From: Candidatus Eisenbacteria bacterium
GTDB taxonomy: Bacteria; Eisenbacteria; RBG-16-71-46
Length of the DNA stretch: 64,000 nucleotides
Reading direction: 5' to 3'
NCBI GenBank assembly: GCA_020847735.1
Contig: JADLBL010000018.1
Location: 1 to 64,000 of the forward strand
Shown here: piece after piece, positions 10,547 to 19,015 of the stretch
How the letters are laid out: each line of letters opens with the position of its first letter
How positions within the stretch are numbered: position 1 is the stretch's first letter
Made by a program: the position numbers and the translations under genes
The notes under the pieces: generated by a model
What the model was told of the DNA's origin: nothing
Database searches by the model: none
Seen by the model: only the letters and a program-made list of their open reading frames with translations

Positions 10547-11255
10547 CAGGCTGCTGAAAAAGGGTGCACTTCGTCCAGGCGACCCGGCAGGTTGCGGAGC
10601 ATCCAGCAAGGAGACCGCGACCCATGATGGGCACCTCGAACCACCAGAGGGCGATGTTCCACCACACCTCCGTGGACCCGCTGGTGCCGGCCGACGACCC
10701 GCTGCGGGCGATCGAATCGGTGATCGACTGGGAGGTCATCCGCGAGCGGATGGCGCCGTTCTACAGCCGTTGGGGCGGTCGTCGATCCCACCCGAGCAGC
10801 GCTTGAAGGCGATGCTGATCGGCTGCCTGTTCGGGATCACGTCGGAGCAGCGGTTGATACGCGAGATCCAGGTGAACCTGTCGTACCGGCGATTCCTGGG
10901 GCTGGACCTGGAGTCGGAGGTGTGGCACGCGACGACGTTCACGAAGAACCGCAACCAGCGGTTCAAGGAGAGCGAGATCTTCCGCTGGCTGTTTGACCAC
11001 GCCGTGGCCGGGGCGGTGACGAAGGGGTTGGTGACCGGCCACCACATCAGCCAGGACGGCACGCTGGTGCGGGCGAACTGCAGCTTCAAGAGCATCGAGC
11101 CGATCACGGTGACGCGGTCGCCGAAGCAATACCGCAAGCATGTGGCGAAGGAGAACCCGGACACGGCTGAACCCGCGCCGGCGGAAGCACCCGCCGATCG
11201 CACGAGCCCGCCGACTGCGGGTGCGGGTGATGGCGGCCGCAACCCGTCGCAACGT
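10543..11255 (+). mobile_element. Truncated IS1182-like insertion sequence, left copy
   Basis: It begins with CTAACAGGCTGCTGAAAAAG, identical to the terminal inverted repeat of the complete copy at 16693-18114, and shows close nucleotide similarity to that copy up to about 11255. Beyond that the sequence is unrelated and no matching right end is found, so roughly the distal half is lost. It is in direct orientation to the complete copy. The right boundary is approximate, placed where the encoded proteins diverge. Confidence 0.85.
10624..11255 (+). pseudogene. Broken IS1182-like transposase
   Basis: The first frame (from the ATG at 10624) matches residues 1-48 of the intact transposase at 16774. 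Near 10767 one base is missing compared with the intact copy (CCGTTGGGG against CCCGCTAGGG), which shifts the frame and ends it at 10806. The +1 frame continues the match through the DUF772 region and the SQDGTLVRAN motif, then loses it near 11255. The second catalytic Asp and the Glu are missing, so it cannot encode an active transposase. Confidence 0.88.
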
Positions 11256-11720
11256 GAGGCCGGGACGATGAAGCCAGCGCAGCAGAATCGAAACGAGTGC
11301 CACCCTCGCAGAGCCCACCCAGCCGGGGCTGTCCGCCCACGAGCGGACCGCTCTCCACTGCTCTCCACTGCTCGTCACTGAGCATCGATGGCCCTCCCGG
11401 ATCCTGGATCCGAGGGGCACCTTCGACCATCACCTCGCCTGCTGCCATCGCTCCTCCCTCCTGGGCTCGCGCCCCATGAGAGGGGGGATTTTTCATGCCC
11501 GTAAGGGGGGATTCTTCACGCCCGGTGACAGGCTACGCGGGACAGTGTGATTCGGACGACGGCAGGAGGGCCTACGGGAGTGATCCGCTACCCGACACTG
11601 GAGCATTCGGGCTCGCTCAAAGCGAGCTGATCGAGGACCTCGGCTCCTTCGACCTCGGCACGAAACGCGGCCGGGGTTCGCTGCCCAAGTTCCCGTGGGG
11701 ACGGAATCGCTGCCAAGCCT
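11256..11720. other. Mosaic remnant between two insertion sequences
   Basis: No intact gene is supported. On the minus strand a very strong Shine-Dalgarno-like run (GGAGGGAGGAG) precedes an ATG near 11451, opening a frame with LSDEQW, the start motif of many IS5-type transposases, but similarity stops at once. On the plus strand a 75-codon frame (11495-11722) runs into the left end of the IS5-type element and may be the 5' part of an interrupted gene; its product is not recognised. The segment also holds the duplicated 20-mer at 11482-11524. Best read as debris of older insertions. Confidence 0.45.
11482..11524. repeat. Two-unit 20-bp direct repeat
   Basis: GGGGGGATTTTTCATGCCCG (11482-11501) and GGGGGGATTCTTCACGCCCG (11505-11524) match at 18 of 20 positions and are 3 nt apart. 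Repeated subterminal motifs like this are typical of transposase-binding ends of insertion sequences, so this may mark the edge of a lost element. Confidence 0.6.
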
Positions 11721-12578
11721 AGAAGTGGTCTCACAAACACCTGCGCAGAAGGATGACGATTCAGCCGAGCAGCACGAACCCGAGGTAGTTGAGGACGTTG
11801 CGATCATGCCGCGTCAGGATGCGACGGAAGTTCTGCAACCAAGCGAACAGGCGCTCGACCTTCCAGCGTCGCTTGTATCGGCGCAGCGGGTGGCCGTCCT
11901 GGGTTTTGACCTTCCGGTTGCTGCGGTTCGGTGCGATCAACTCGATGCCTTCTTCGGCGAGGTCCTCCGCGAGCGCGTCGCTGTCGTAGGCTTTGTCACC
12001 GATGAGCCAATGCGGCGCGTCGGGGAGGAAGCCGGCATCGAGGATCGACTTCACCAGCGTGACCTCAGCTGGCGAAGCACTGGCCACGTCGATCGCGACA
12101 GGAAGACCAGAGCGGTCTGCCACTGCCATGATCTTCGAACCTTTGCCCCGTTTAGTGGGGCCCACGCAAAGCTCCCTTTTTTCGCCACCACCTAAGGTGG
12201 CGTCGACGAAGCACTCCGTGAGGTCGAGCTTGCCGCGACTTCGCAGATCTTCCGCCAGTGCTGTGAGGATGCGGTTGAAGACGCCCGTGCGCGACCTCTC
12301 CTGGTGCCGTCGGTGGCAAGTCGCGAGGGACGGATACCGGTCGGGCACGTCGCGCCAGCGCGCCCCTGTGCGGAGGATCCAGAGGATCCCGTTCAACACC
12401 TGCCGGACATCGCACCACGGGCGTCCGCGCCCATCGGCGCGAACCTTCGGCTTCGGAATCAACGGTTCGACGAGCGTCCACTGTTCGTCGGTCAGGTCCA
12501 TCGCGTCCTCCCCGGCGCCATCCATGACGCCCTCGAGGAACAGCTTACGCCAACTCAGGCATTTGCGAGACCACTTCT
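11721..12578 (-). mobile_element. IS5-type insertion sequence, complete
   Basis: About 858 bp bounded by inverted repeats: AGAAGTGGTCTCACAAACACC on the left and its near-complement on the right (AGAAGTGGTCTCGCAAATGCC when read on the minus strand), about 20 of 23 matching. One transposase gene reads on the minus strand between them. No clear target duplication is visible (CCT before, CGG after). It lies 53 nt before the helicase-nuclease gene and may have displaced that gene's original upstream region. Confidence 0.85.
11761..12501 (-). CDS. IS5-family transposase
   Basis: 246 aa DDE transposase. The N-terminal LTDEQWTLVEPLIP is the DUF4096-type start of IS5-group enzymes. The catalytic acidic residues lie in FVDATLGGG, GDKAYDSD and RWKVERLFAWLQ, in that order, as expected. 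The ATG at 12501 is preferred over one 24 nt upstream because GGGGAGG lies 8 nt before it. It ends 40 nt from the left inverted repeat. The frame is intact, so the element may still be mobile; unlike several relatives it needs no programmed frameshift. Confidence 0.9.
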   Translation of the reverse strand: MDLTDEQWTLVEPLIPKPKVRADGRGRPWCDVRQVLNGILWILRTGARWRDVPDRYPSLATCHRRHQERSRTGVFNRILTALAEDLRSRGKLDLTECFVDATLGGGEKRELCVGPTKRGKGSKIMAVADRSGLPVAIDVASASPAEVTLVKSILDAGFLPDAPHWLIGDKAYDSDALAEDLAEEGIELIAPNRSNRKVKTQDGHPLRRYKRRWKVERLFAWLQNFRRILTRHDRNVLNYLGFVLLG

Positions 12579-12630
12579 CGGGAAACAAGCGCGCTTGCTT
12601 TGGAGCGTTGGAGAGTGTCAGCCTCATCCC

Positions 12631-15600
12631 ATGGAATCTCCCACAAACGACACGATGGACGGTGAACTGAACCCGCAACGCCGCGCTCGCGTCGACACCG
12701 CGAGGGACGGCTGGATCAACTTGCTCATAGACAAGTCGCGCCGAAACAATCTTCTGTACTACCGCGACCTCAAGGCAGGCACGCTCGACCTCACCGGCGC
12801 CGACCCGAGCGCGATGGAGCGACTCCTCAAGGAAGAGGCGGTGCCGCTGAGCAAGCTGCTGCCCAGGGGCGTCGAGCTTAAGTCCGCCGAAGCCAAGCTC
12901 ACCGACGTGCGTGCCCGCGCTCTCATGAACTCTGAGGAACGAGGCATCGAGACTTTGTTCATGGCCATGGGCATGGCTGCTTGGGAGTCGACGGACGGAG
13001 ATCGCCCACCTGAAGCGGCGATCGTGCTTGTGCCCCTCAAGGTGGAGGCCCGTGGTCGAGGTGGGCAGGGATTCGCTCTCAAGCGGTCTGGCGACATTCA
13101 GGCGAACTTGGTGCTGCTCCACGTGCTCGAAGCCGAGTTCGGAGTTCAAGTCGCACCGGAAGCGGTCCTCTCGGCGCTGCAGGGTGACGACGAAGGCGAG
13201 GTGTTTGACCTCACCCCTGTGAACGACCTGCTGAGCCGGGCAGCTCATGAGGTGAAGGGTTTCACGACCTCCGAGCGCATCGTCATTGGAAACTTCGCCT
13301 TTCAGAAGACGGCGATGGTAAGGGATCTGCGCGATTCCGCCGAACTCATGGCTCAGCACGATTTGATCGCTGCAATCTCTGGTGATCCTGGAGCAGAGAG
13401 ATCCGTGCGAGATCGCCGAGTCACAGCGGATCCCGAAGACATTGATCGGACCCCGCCCGACAACGAGTTTCTTTTTCTCGATGCCGACTCTAGCCAACAG
13501 CAGGTCATTCGCAACGTGCTCGCGCTGCAGGACGGCACGATTCAGGGGCCGCCAGGGACAGGCAAGAGCCAGACGATCGCGAATCTCATCGCGGAGTTCG
13601 CGGCACGTGGTCGGCGGGTGCTCTTCGTGGCCGAAAAGCGGGCTGCGCTTGAGGTAGTGATGGAGCGCTTGAAAGAGAGAGGGCTCGACCACCTGGCTCT
13701 AGACCTCCACGGCTCCGCGATCTCACGCCGCGACGTGATGGTGAAGCTTGAGACTTCGCTCGGCCGAGTTGGTGCAGTTCCCCCTGTGGAGGCTGCCAAG
13801 ATCCACGACCGGTACTTGGAGCGACGGAAGAAGCTAGTGTCACACCTGCGTCGAATGTATTTGGTGTGCATTCCGACCGGACGGACTGTCTTCGACGTTC
13901 AGGGTCGACTGCTTCTCTTAGGTCCCGAGTCCCTGACACGGACCCGATGGCGCGGGGAGGCGCTGAGCCAACTCGATCCGCGCAAGATTGAAGATGCCAG
14001 CAACGCGCTCGCTGAGTTGGGGGAATTCCGCGGGCTATTCCTGCGCTGCGCCGACTCTGCGTGGACCGGCGCAGAGCTCGCCGACGGCCCGGCGGTGCGC
14101 AAGGCCCTAGCACTCGCTCAAGAGCTCGCGATGATCTGGCCGAAGTGGGTGGGCGAGCAGATGGTCATGTTTGCGAAGGCGGGACTGGCCCAACCACATT
14201 CAATCGGGCAGATGCGTGAAACGTTCACTTTGATCCAGCAGTTGCAGCTCGCGTTTGCATTCTATCGACCTGCGCTCTTCACGGAACCTGATCTCGGTGC
14301 ACTCGTGGCCGATCTGGCGCCTGCTGGGCTGCCTGCGCTTCGGCGCATTTGGGCCTTCGTCACGAACGCCAACTACCGCAAGGCTCTCCGAAGTGCCCGG
14401 CTCTACCGCCTGCAGCCGAAGGCCCCGGCGCCCGAAGTCCGCGAGGAGCTGCAGCAAGCACTCGAACTGAGCCGGCGTTGGGTGCCGCTCACGCGGGAGC
14501 GGACGGCCCCTAGGCCAGTGCCTGAGTTTGCTGAGGTTAGCAGCGCGTGGGAATCGGTCGAGCGCGGACTTCACGACCTCATGACGATGCTCCGTCGGGA
14601 AGACCTGGAGCAGTTCGATCTCGGAAGATTGTCGGACTTCGTCGTTCGACTTGCTGGCGACCGTTCAACTCCGCCACTCCTGCCTAGGCTGCACACGCTT
14701 GAATGCGCCCTGAGTGACCTCGGCGTCACCGAACTTGTGAGTGAGTTCCGAGCAAAGCTCCCTTCCGCCGAAGAGCTCATTCCGTGGCTGGAACACGCGT
14801 GGCTGTCATCCGCGCTCGAGAACTCCATGGACAATGACGTCGAGCTTGCTGGGTTTCGAGGGCGGGCTCATGACAAGGTGGTGGACGAGTTCCGGAAGCT
14901 GGACAAGGAACGCATTGACCTCGCTGCAAGCCGGGTAAGGCGCATGCATGCGGAGCATGCCGTGAGGGTGATGAACGACTACCCGAACGAGACGGTCGCC
15001 GTTCGGCGGGAGAGCCGGAAGGTTCGAGGGCTTTCGGTCCGGCGATTGCTCTCTGATGCGCCCAATGTCATGACTGCGCTGCGGCCCTGTTGGATGGCGA
15101 GCCCGCTGTCAGTGAGCCACCTGCTGCCAATCGACCGAAAGCTCTTCGACATCGTTCTCTTCGACGAAGCAAGCCAGGTGCTTCCACAGGATGCGGTGCC
15201 CGCCCTGCTCCGCGCCGAGCGCGCGGTCGTCGCGGGCGATCGCCAGCAGCTTCCCCCAACGAAATTCTTCCTTGCTGAAGAGGAGCTCGACGTTGACCCG
15301 GATGCGGAGACTCCAACAAAGGGCTTCGAGAGCATCCTTGACGTGATGTCTGGTCTCTTCGAGCCCTGGTCGCTCGATTGGCACTATCGCAGCAAGGATG
15401 AAGCTCTCATTGCTTTCTCGAACCGACACATCTACGCGAATCGCCTTGTTACCTTCCCCGGTCCAGGCAAGCATCGAGCGATCGAGCATCACCTCGTCAA
15501 ACAGAGTCAGGGTGACGGGCAGGAGGACAGTGTTTCCGCTGAGGTGATGAAGGTCGTCGAGTTGGTCCTCCAGCACGCTATCGAGCGACCACTTGAAACT

Positions 15601-16653
15601 CTCGGCGTCATCACGCTTGGCATCAAGCACCAGCAGCGAATCGAACGAGCCATAGAAGAGGCCCGGCGCGACAGACCCGAGCTTGATGACTTCTTCGGTG
15701 AAGGGCGGCGAGAGCGGTTCTTCGTGAAGAACCTCGAGCGTGTCCAGGGCGATGAACGTGACACAATCATTCTCTCCGTTGGCTACGGAAAAGACCGATC
15801 AGGCAAGCTCCCGTACCGCTTCGGTCCAATACTTTCGGAAGGGGGCGAACGGCGGCTGAATGTGGCGACGACTCGTGCACGCCATCGAGTCACCGTCGTG
15901 TCCTCATTCAGCCACAGCGATATGGATGCGGCGCGATCGGCAGCCAAGGGCGTCGCATTCTTGCGACTGTACCTGCAGTTCGCGGCCAGTGGCGGAGAGA
16001 ACCTGGGGGATGCGCAGGGACCTGAAGTGCCGCTCAACGATTTCGAGCAGGGCATCCACGACGCGCTGGCCTCGCGCGGGGTTCGCCTGCTGAAGCAATG
16101 GGGTGCATCACGCTACCGTATCGATCTGGTGGCTCAGCATCCCCGGCGAGTCGGAAGACATGTACTTGCGATCGAGTGCGATGGCGCCAGCTACCACTCA
16201 GCGCAAAGCGCCCGAGATCGTGACAGACTTCGCCAGCAGCATCTGGAGGCGTTGGGCTGGAAGTTTCATCGCATCTGGTCGACCGACTGGTTCATGAACC
16301 GTCAGGACGAACTCGACCGCGCCATTGCTGCCTATGAGGAAGCTGTAAGGGCAGCAGACCGTGCCGATTCCGGGGAGTCGCCCGCCTGCCCTAGACCCCG
16401 CTCGGCGAACGCCGAGCGCGAACCAGCAGCTCCCAGGCGGGACCGAAAGCCGTCGATTCCGAAGCGGAATACGATCGATGCATACAGCGAGGACGAGCTG
16501 TTGCGGCTGGTCCGGTGGATCTCCTCCGACGGGTTGCTGCGGACGGACGACCAGATTGCCGACGAGATGATCGAGGCGCTCGGGTTCGTGCGCCGAGGAG
16601 CGAAGATCATGGCGAGGATCGCTGATGCGATCGCGAGGTTTCGAGGTGCTTGA
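12631..16653 (+). CDS. DUF4011 / SF1 helicase / Vsr-like nuclease defence protein (Hhe-type)
   Basis: 1340 aa. An N-terminal DUF4011-type segment (WINLLIDKSRRNNLLYYRD) is followed by a superfamily 1 helicase: Walker A GPPGTGKS (306-313), DEAS box (845-848), GDRQQLPPT (869-877) and RLNVATTRAR (1075-1084). A PD-(D/E)xK domain of the MTES_1575/Vsr type follows, with Asp1165 in YRIDLV, Glu1182 and Asp1184 in IECDG and ARDRDRLR. The end (about 1288-1340; SDGLLRTDDQIADEM, FVRRGAKI) is a winged-helix-like tail common in these proteins. The architecture matches the single-gene anti-phage system called Hhe (DUF4011-helicase-Vsr); a role in cutting or unwinding invading DNA is inferred. Less GC-rich than neighbours and bracketed by insertion sequences, so probably acquired. 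The start is supported by GGAG about 19 nt upstream only; ATG 12658 is an alternative. Confidence 0.88.
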   Translation: MESPTNDTMDGELNPQRRARVDTARDGWINLLIDKSRRNNLLYYRDLKAGTLDLTGADPSAMERLLKEEAVPLSKLLPRGVELKSAEAKLTDVRARALMNSEERGIETLFMAMGMAAWESTDGDRPPEAAIVLVPLKVEARGRGGQGFALKRSGDIQANLVLLHVLEAEFGVQVAPEAVLSALQGDDEGEVFDLTPVNDLLSRAAHEVKGFTTSERIVIGNFAFQKTAMVRDLRDSAELMAQHDLIAAISGDPGAERSVRDRRVTADPEDIDRTPPDNEFLFLDADSSQQQVIRNVLALQDGTIQGPPGTGKSQTIANLIAEFAARGRRVLFVAEKRAALEVVMERLKERGLDHLALDLHGSAISRRDVMVKLETSLGRVGAVPPVEAAKIHDRYLERRKKLVSHLRRMYLVCIPTGRTVFDVQGRLLLLGPESLTRTRWRGEALSQLDPRKIEDASNALAELGEFRGLFLRCADSAWTGAELADGPAVRKALALAQELAMIWPKWVGEQMVMFAKAGLAQPHSIGQMRETFTLIQQLQLAFAFYRPALFTEPDLGALVADLAPAGLPALRRIWAFVTNANYRKALRSARLYRLQPKAPAPEVREELQQALELSRRWVPLTRERTAPRPVPEFAEVSSAWESVERGLHDLMTMLRREDLEQFDLGRLSDFVVRLAGDRSTPPLLPRLHTLECALSDLGVTELVSEFRAKLPSAEELIPWLEHAWLSSALENSMDNDVELAGFRGRAHDKVVDEFRKLDKERIDLAASRVRRMHAEHAVRVMNDYPNETVAVRRESRKVRGLSVRRLLSDAPNVMTALRPCWMASPLSVSHLLPIDRKLFDIVLFDEASQVLPQDAVPALLRAERAVVAGDRQQLPPTKFFLAEEELDVDPDAETPTKGFESILDVMSGLFEPWSLDWHYRSKDEALIAFSNRHIYANRLVTFPGPGKHRAIEHHLVKQSQGDGQEDSVSAEVMKVVELVLQHAIERPLETLGVITLGIKHQQRIERAIEEARRDRPELDDFFGEGRRERFFVKNLERVQGDERDTIILSVGYGKDRSGKLPYRFGPILSEGGERRLNVATTRARHRVTVVSSFSHSDMDAARSAAKGVAFLRLYLQFAASGGENLGDAQGPEVPLNDFEQGIHDALASRGVRLLKQWGASRYRIDLVAQHPRRVGRHVLAIECDGASYHSAQSARDRDRLRQQHLEALGWKFHRIWSTDWFMNRQDELDRAIAAYEEAVRAADRADSGESPACPRPRSANAEREPAAPRRDRKPSIPKRNTIDAYSEDELLRLVRWISSDGLLRTDDQIADEMIEALGFVRRGAKIMARIADAIARFRGA

Positions 16654-16692
16654 GGGAGTGTCGAGTCGAGGGACCAGGTAGGCGCCGGTCAA

Positions 16693-16712
16693 CTAACAGG
16701 CTGCTGAAAAAG
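16693..16712. repeat. Left terminal inverted repeat of the IS1182-like element
   Basis: CTAACAGGCTGCTGAAAAAG; the identical 20-mer also opens the truncated copy at 10543-10562. Confidence 0.92.
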
Positions 16713-16773
16713 GGTGCACTGCGGTGAGGTGACCGGGTAGGTGGCGGAACATCCAGGAAGGAGACCGCGACCC

Positions 16774-17970
16774 ATGATGGGCACCTCGATCACTCTGACC
16801 GCGATGTTCCACTACACGAGCGTGGACCAGCTGGTCCCAGCCGACGATCCGCTGCGCGCGATCGAGTCGGTGATCGACTGGGAAGTCATCCGAGAACGGA
16901 TGGCGCCGTTCTACAGCCCGCTAGGGCGGTCGTCGATCCCGCCGGAGCAACTGCTCAAGGCGATGCTGATCGGCTACCTCTTCGGGATCACGTCGGAGCG
17001 GCGGCTAATGCGGGAGCTCCAGGTGAACCAGTCGTATCGGCGGTTCCTGGACCTGGAGTCGGAGGTGTGGCACCCGACGACGTTCACCAAGAACCGCAAC
17101 CAGCGGTTCAAGGAGCGCGAGATCTTCCGCTGGCTGTTCGACCACGTCGTGGCCGGGTCGGTCGCGAAGGGCCTGGTGACCGGGCACCACGTCAGCCAGG
17201 ACGGCACGCTGGTGCGGGCGAACTGCAGCTTCAAGAGCATCGAGCCGATCGCCGTTACGCAGTCGCCGCAGCAGTACCGCGAGCGGGTGGCGACGGAGAA
17301 CCCGGACGCAGGCGAGGCCGAGCCGACGCCCCCGGTGGACCTCACGCCCCGCGGCGGCGCGCCGGGTGCGGATCGCAACCCGGAGGTGAACTTTCGGGGC
17401 GAGCAACGCCGCAACGCGACGCACCGCTCGAAGACCGATCCGGATGCGCGGCTGGCGCGGCGCAGCGACGGACAAGGCGCCTACCCGGGCTACCATGTGC
17501 ACTACGCGATGGACAACAAGACGCGCTTCACGCTGGACGTGGTCACCACGCGCGCAGACGGACGACCGGAACCGGAAGCGGGACGCACCATGCTGACGCG
17601 GCTCAAGCGACGCCACGGCCTGACCCCGCGGACGCTCGGCGCCGACAAGGGTTACTTCGTCGCCGCGTTTCTCGACAGTCTGCGGCGGCGCGGGATCAAG
17701 CCGCACGTCGCCTGTCCGGCGGTGGCGATCAAGAAGAAGGCAGTGGCCCTGCGCGAGTGGGCGAAACGCAAGACCCGCGGCCAGGGCTATGCCCTCTCGC
17801 AGCGCTTTCGCAAACGCATCGAGGAACTGTTCGGTGAGGCGAAGGACTTCATGGGGTTGAGACGAATGCGGCTGCGAACGCTGCAACGTGTGCACGAGCA
17901 ACCGCTGCTGACGGCGTTGGCGCAGAACCTGAAACGGCTGGTCCGGCTCACCGCGCCGGCGGCAACGTAG
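16774..17970 (+). CDS. IS1182-like DDE transposase
   Basis: 398 aa. The N-terminal part (about 20-120) is a DUF772 domain (VIDWEVIRERMAPFY, IPPEQLLKAMLIGYLFG). The RNase-H-like catalytic domain follows with Asp143 in SQDGTLVRAN, Asp291 in LGADKGYF and a Glu at 350/351 in RIEELFGEAK. AAGGAG lies about 11 nt before the ATG at 16774; an in-frame GTG at 16741 is an alternative. All catalytic residues and both element ends are present, so this copy may be active and could act in trans on the truncated copy. Confidence 0.92.
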   Translation: MMGTSITLTAMFHYTSVDQLVPADDPLRAIESVIDWEVIRERMAPFYSPLGRSSIPPEQLLKAMLIGYLFGITSERRLMRELQVNQSYRRFLDLESEVWHPTTFTKNRNQRFKEREIFRWLFDHVVAGSVAKGLVTGHHVSQDGTLVRANCSFKSIEPIAVTQSPQQYRERVATENPDAGEAEPTPPVDLTPRGGAPGADRNPEVNFRGEQRRNATHRSKTDPDARLARRSDGQGAYPGYHVHYAMDNKTRFTLDVVTTRADGRPEPEAGRTMLTRLKRRHGLTPRTLGADKGYFVAAFLDSLRRRGIKPHVACPAVAIKKKAVALREWAKRKTRGQGYALSQRFRKRIEELFGEAKDFMGLRRMRLRTLQRVHEQPLLTALAQNLKRLVRLTAPAAT

Positions 17971-18094
17971 CCGAGCATAAGGAGCGGACCGCATAAGGAT
18001 CGCCCACAGCGAACGGTGAAGCGGCCACGGCCCCGCGTCCTCGGCCGAACCCATAAGCCCGACATGATCGCCACGGAAGAAGTGCTCATCGATA

Positions 18095-18114
18095 CTTTTT
18101 CAGCAGCCTGTTAG
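18095..18114. repeat. Right terminal inverted repeat of the IS1182-like element
   Basis: Exact complement of the left repeat. Its last three bases (TAG) contribute to a -10-like hexamer that continues into host DNA. Confidence 0.92.
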
Positions 18115-18117
18115 AGT
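18112..18117 (+). promoter_or_regulatory. Hybrid -10-like TAGAGT at the IS/host junction
   Basis: TAG is the last triplet of the IS inverted repeat and AGT is host sequence; together they make TAGAGT, the same hexamer as before the DUF547 gene. It lies 113 nt before the ribA start on the same strand. No convincing -35 element is visible, so activity is uncertain. Confidence 0.35.
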
Positions 18118-18230
18118 AGCCGCGTCGGCATTCGCCCGAATCGCGACGTTCCGCGCTTCATCCACAAGACCGGGCCCTGCCGTCGGTGGGCCGCCGCGTG
18201 AACCCGTCCATTCCGCCGAGAGGTAGCCCC

Positions 18231-18965
18231 TTGTCCTTCAGCCGAGAGCAAATCGACGCCATCCTGGCGCGCGAAGCGGATCACGATTGCGCCGGGATCG
18301 GCGAGAACCATGTCTGCGTGAAGATCGTCGCCATCGCCGAGCTTCCCACCCGCTTCGGCCGCTTCCAGGTGGCCGGTTTCTGGAACAACCGCGACGGCAA
18401 GGATCACATCGCCATCCTCAAGGGCGACCCGACGGGTCGTGAGGACGTGCCCGTCCGCGTCCACTCGGAGTGCCTCACCGGCGACGCGATCGGCTCGCTG
18501 CGCTGCGACTGCCGCGACCAGCTCGAGGCGGGACTGCGGGCCATCGCGGCGCAGGAATGCGGCATGGTGCTCTATCTGCGCCAGGAAGGTCGCGGCATCG
18601 GCCTGACGAACAAGATGCGCGCCTACGCGCTCCAGGACCGCGGCCTCGACACCGTCGAGGCGAACCTGGCGCTCGGTTTTCGCGACGACGAGCGCGAATA
18701 CTCGATCGCGGCGCACATGCTGTTCAGCCTGCGCGTCCGGTCCATCCGGCTGATGACCAACAATCCGCGCAAGGTGGACGACCTCAAGCGGCTCGGCGTC
18801 CAGGTGAGCGGCCGGTTGCCGCACGTGATTCCGCCCAACGATTACAACCGTCACTACCTCGAGACCAAGCGCGACCGCTCCGGCCACCTGCTGGGCGCGC
18901 TCGAATGCGTGCGGCTGGCCGAGCAGGGCGAACCCGTGCAGGTGGAAGGCGCCGCGCTCGACTGA
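18231..18965 (+). CDS. ribA: GTP cyclohydrolase II
   Basis: 244 aa. Catalyses the first committed step of riboflavin synthesis, GTP to 2,5-diamino-6-ribosylamino-4(3H)-pyrimidinone 5'-phosphate. The zinc-binding signature HSECLTGDAIGSLRCDCRDQ (about residues 78-97) holds the three cysteines; LRQEGRGIGL follows near 118, and the E. coli-like DDEREY and TNNPRKV motifs near 150 and 178. The start is TTG 18231: GAGAGG lies 8 nt upstream, and upstream in-frame GTGs (18186, 18198) lack a site. No ribB domain and no other rib gene are nearby. The gene sits just downstream of an insertion sequence that may supply part of its promoter. Confidence 0.9.
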   Translation: MSFSREQIDAILAREADHDCAGIGENHVCVKIVAIAELPTRFGRFQVAGFWNNRDGKDHIAILKGDPTGREDVPVRVHSECLTGDAIGSLRCDCRDQLEAGLRAIAAQECGMVLYLRQEGRGIGLTNKMRAYALQDRGLDTVEANLALGFRDDEREYSIAAHMLFSLRVRSIRLMTNNPRKVDDLKRLGVQVSGRLPHVIPPNDYNRHYLETKRDRSGHLLGALECVRLAEQGEPVQVEGAALD

Positions 18966-19015
18966 CGCAGCGGGACGCGGTCGCGCCCCGGCGACCCGCC
19001 ACGGGCGCGGGGCTC

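Larger units (their letters stand above)
16693..18114 (+). mobile_element. IS1182-like insertion sequence, complete
   Basis: 1422 bp bounded by perfect 20-bp inverted repeats (CTAACAGGCTGCTGAAAAAG at 16693-16712 and its complement at 18095-18114). It carries one intact transposase on the plus strand. It begins 40 nt after the stop of the helicase-nuclease gene and ends 117 nt before ribA. No target duplication is evident (TCAA before, AGTA after). Together with the truncated copy at 10543 in the same orientation it brackets the defence gene. Confidence 0.92.

Noticed and set aside
10535-18125. Target-site duplication flanking the whole IS-bounded block
   Set aside because: Bases outside the outer ends (TGCG and AGTA) do not match, so single-event transposition of the whole block is not demonstrated.
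18118-18230. FMN riboswitch before ribA
   Set aside because: None of the conserved FMN-aptamer blocks could be found in the roughly 110-nt leader.
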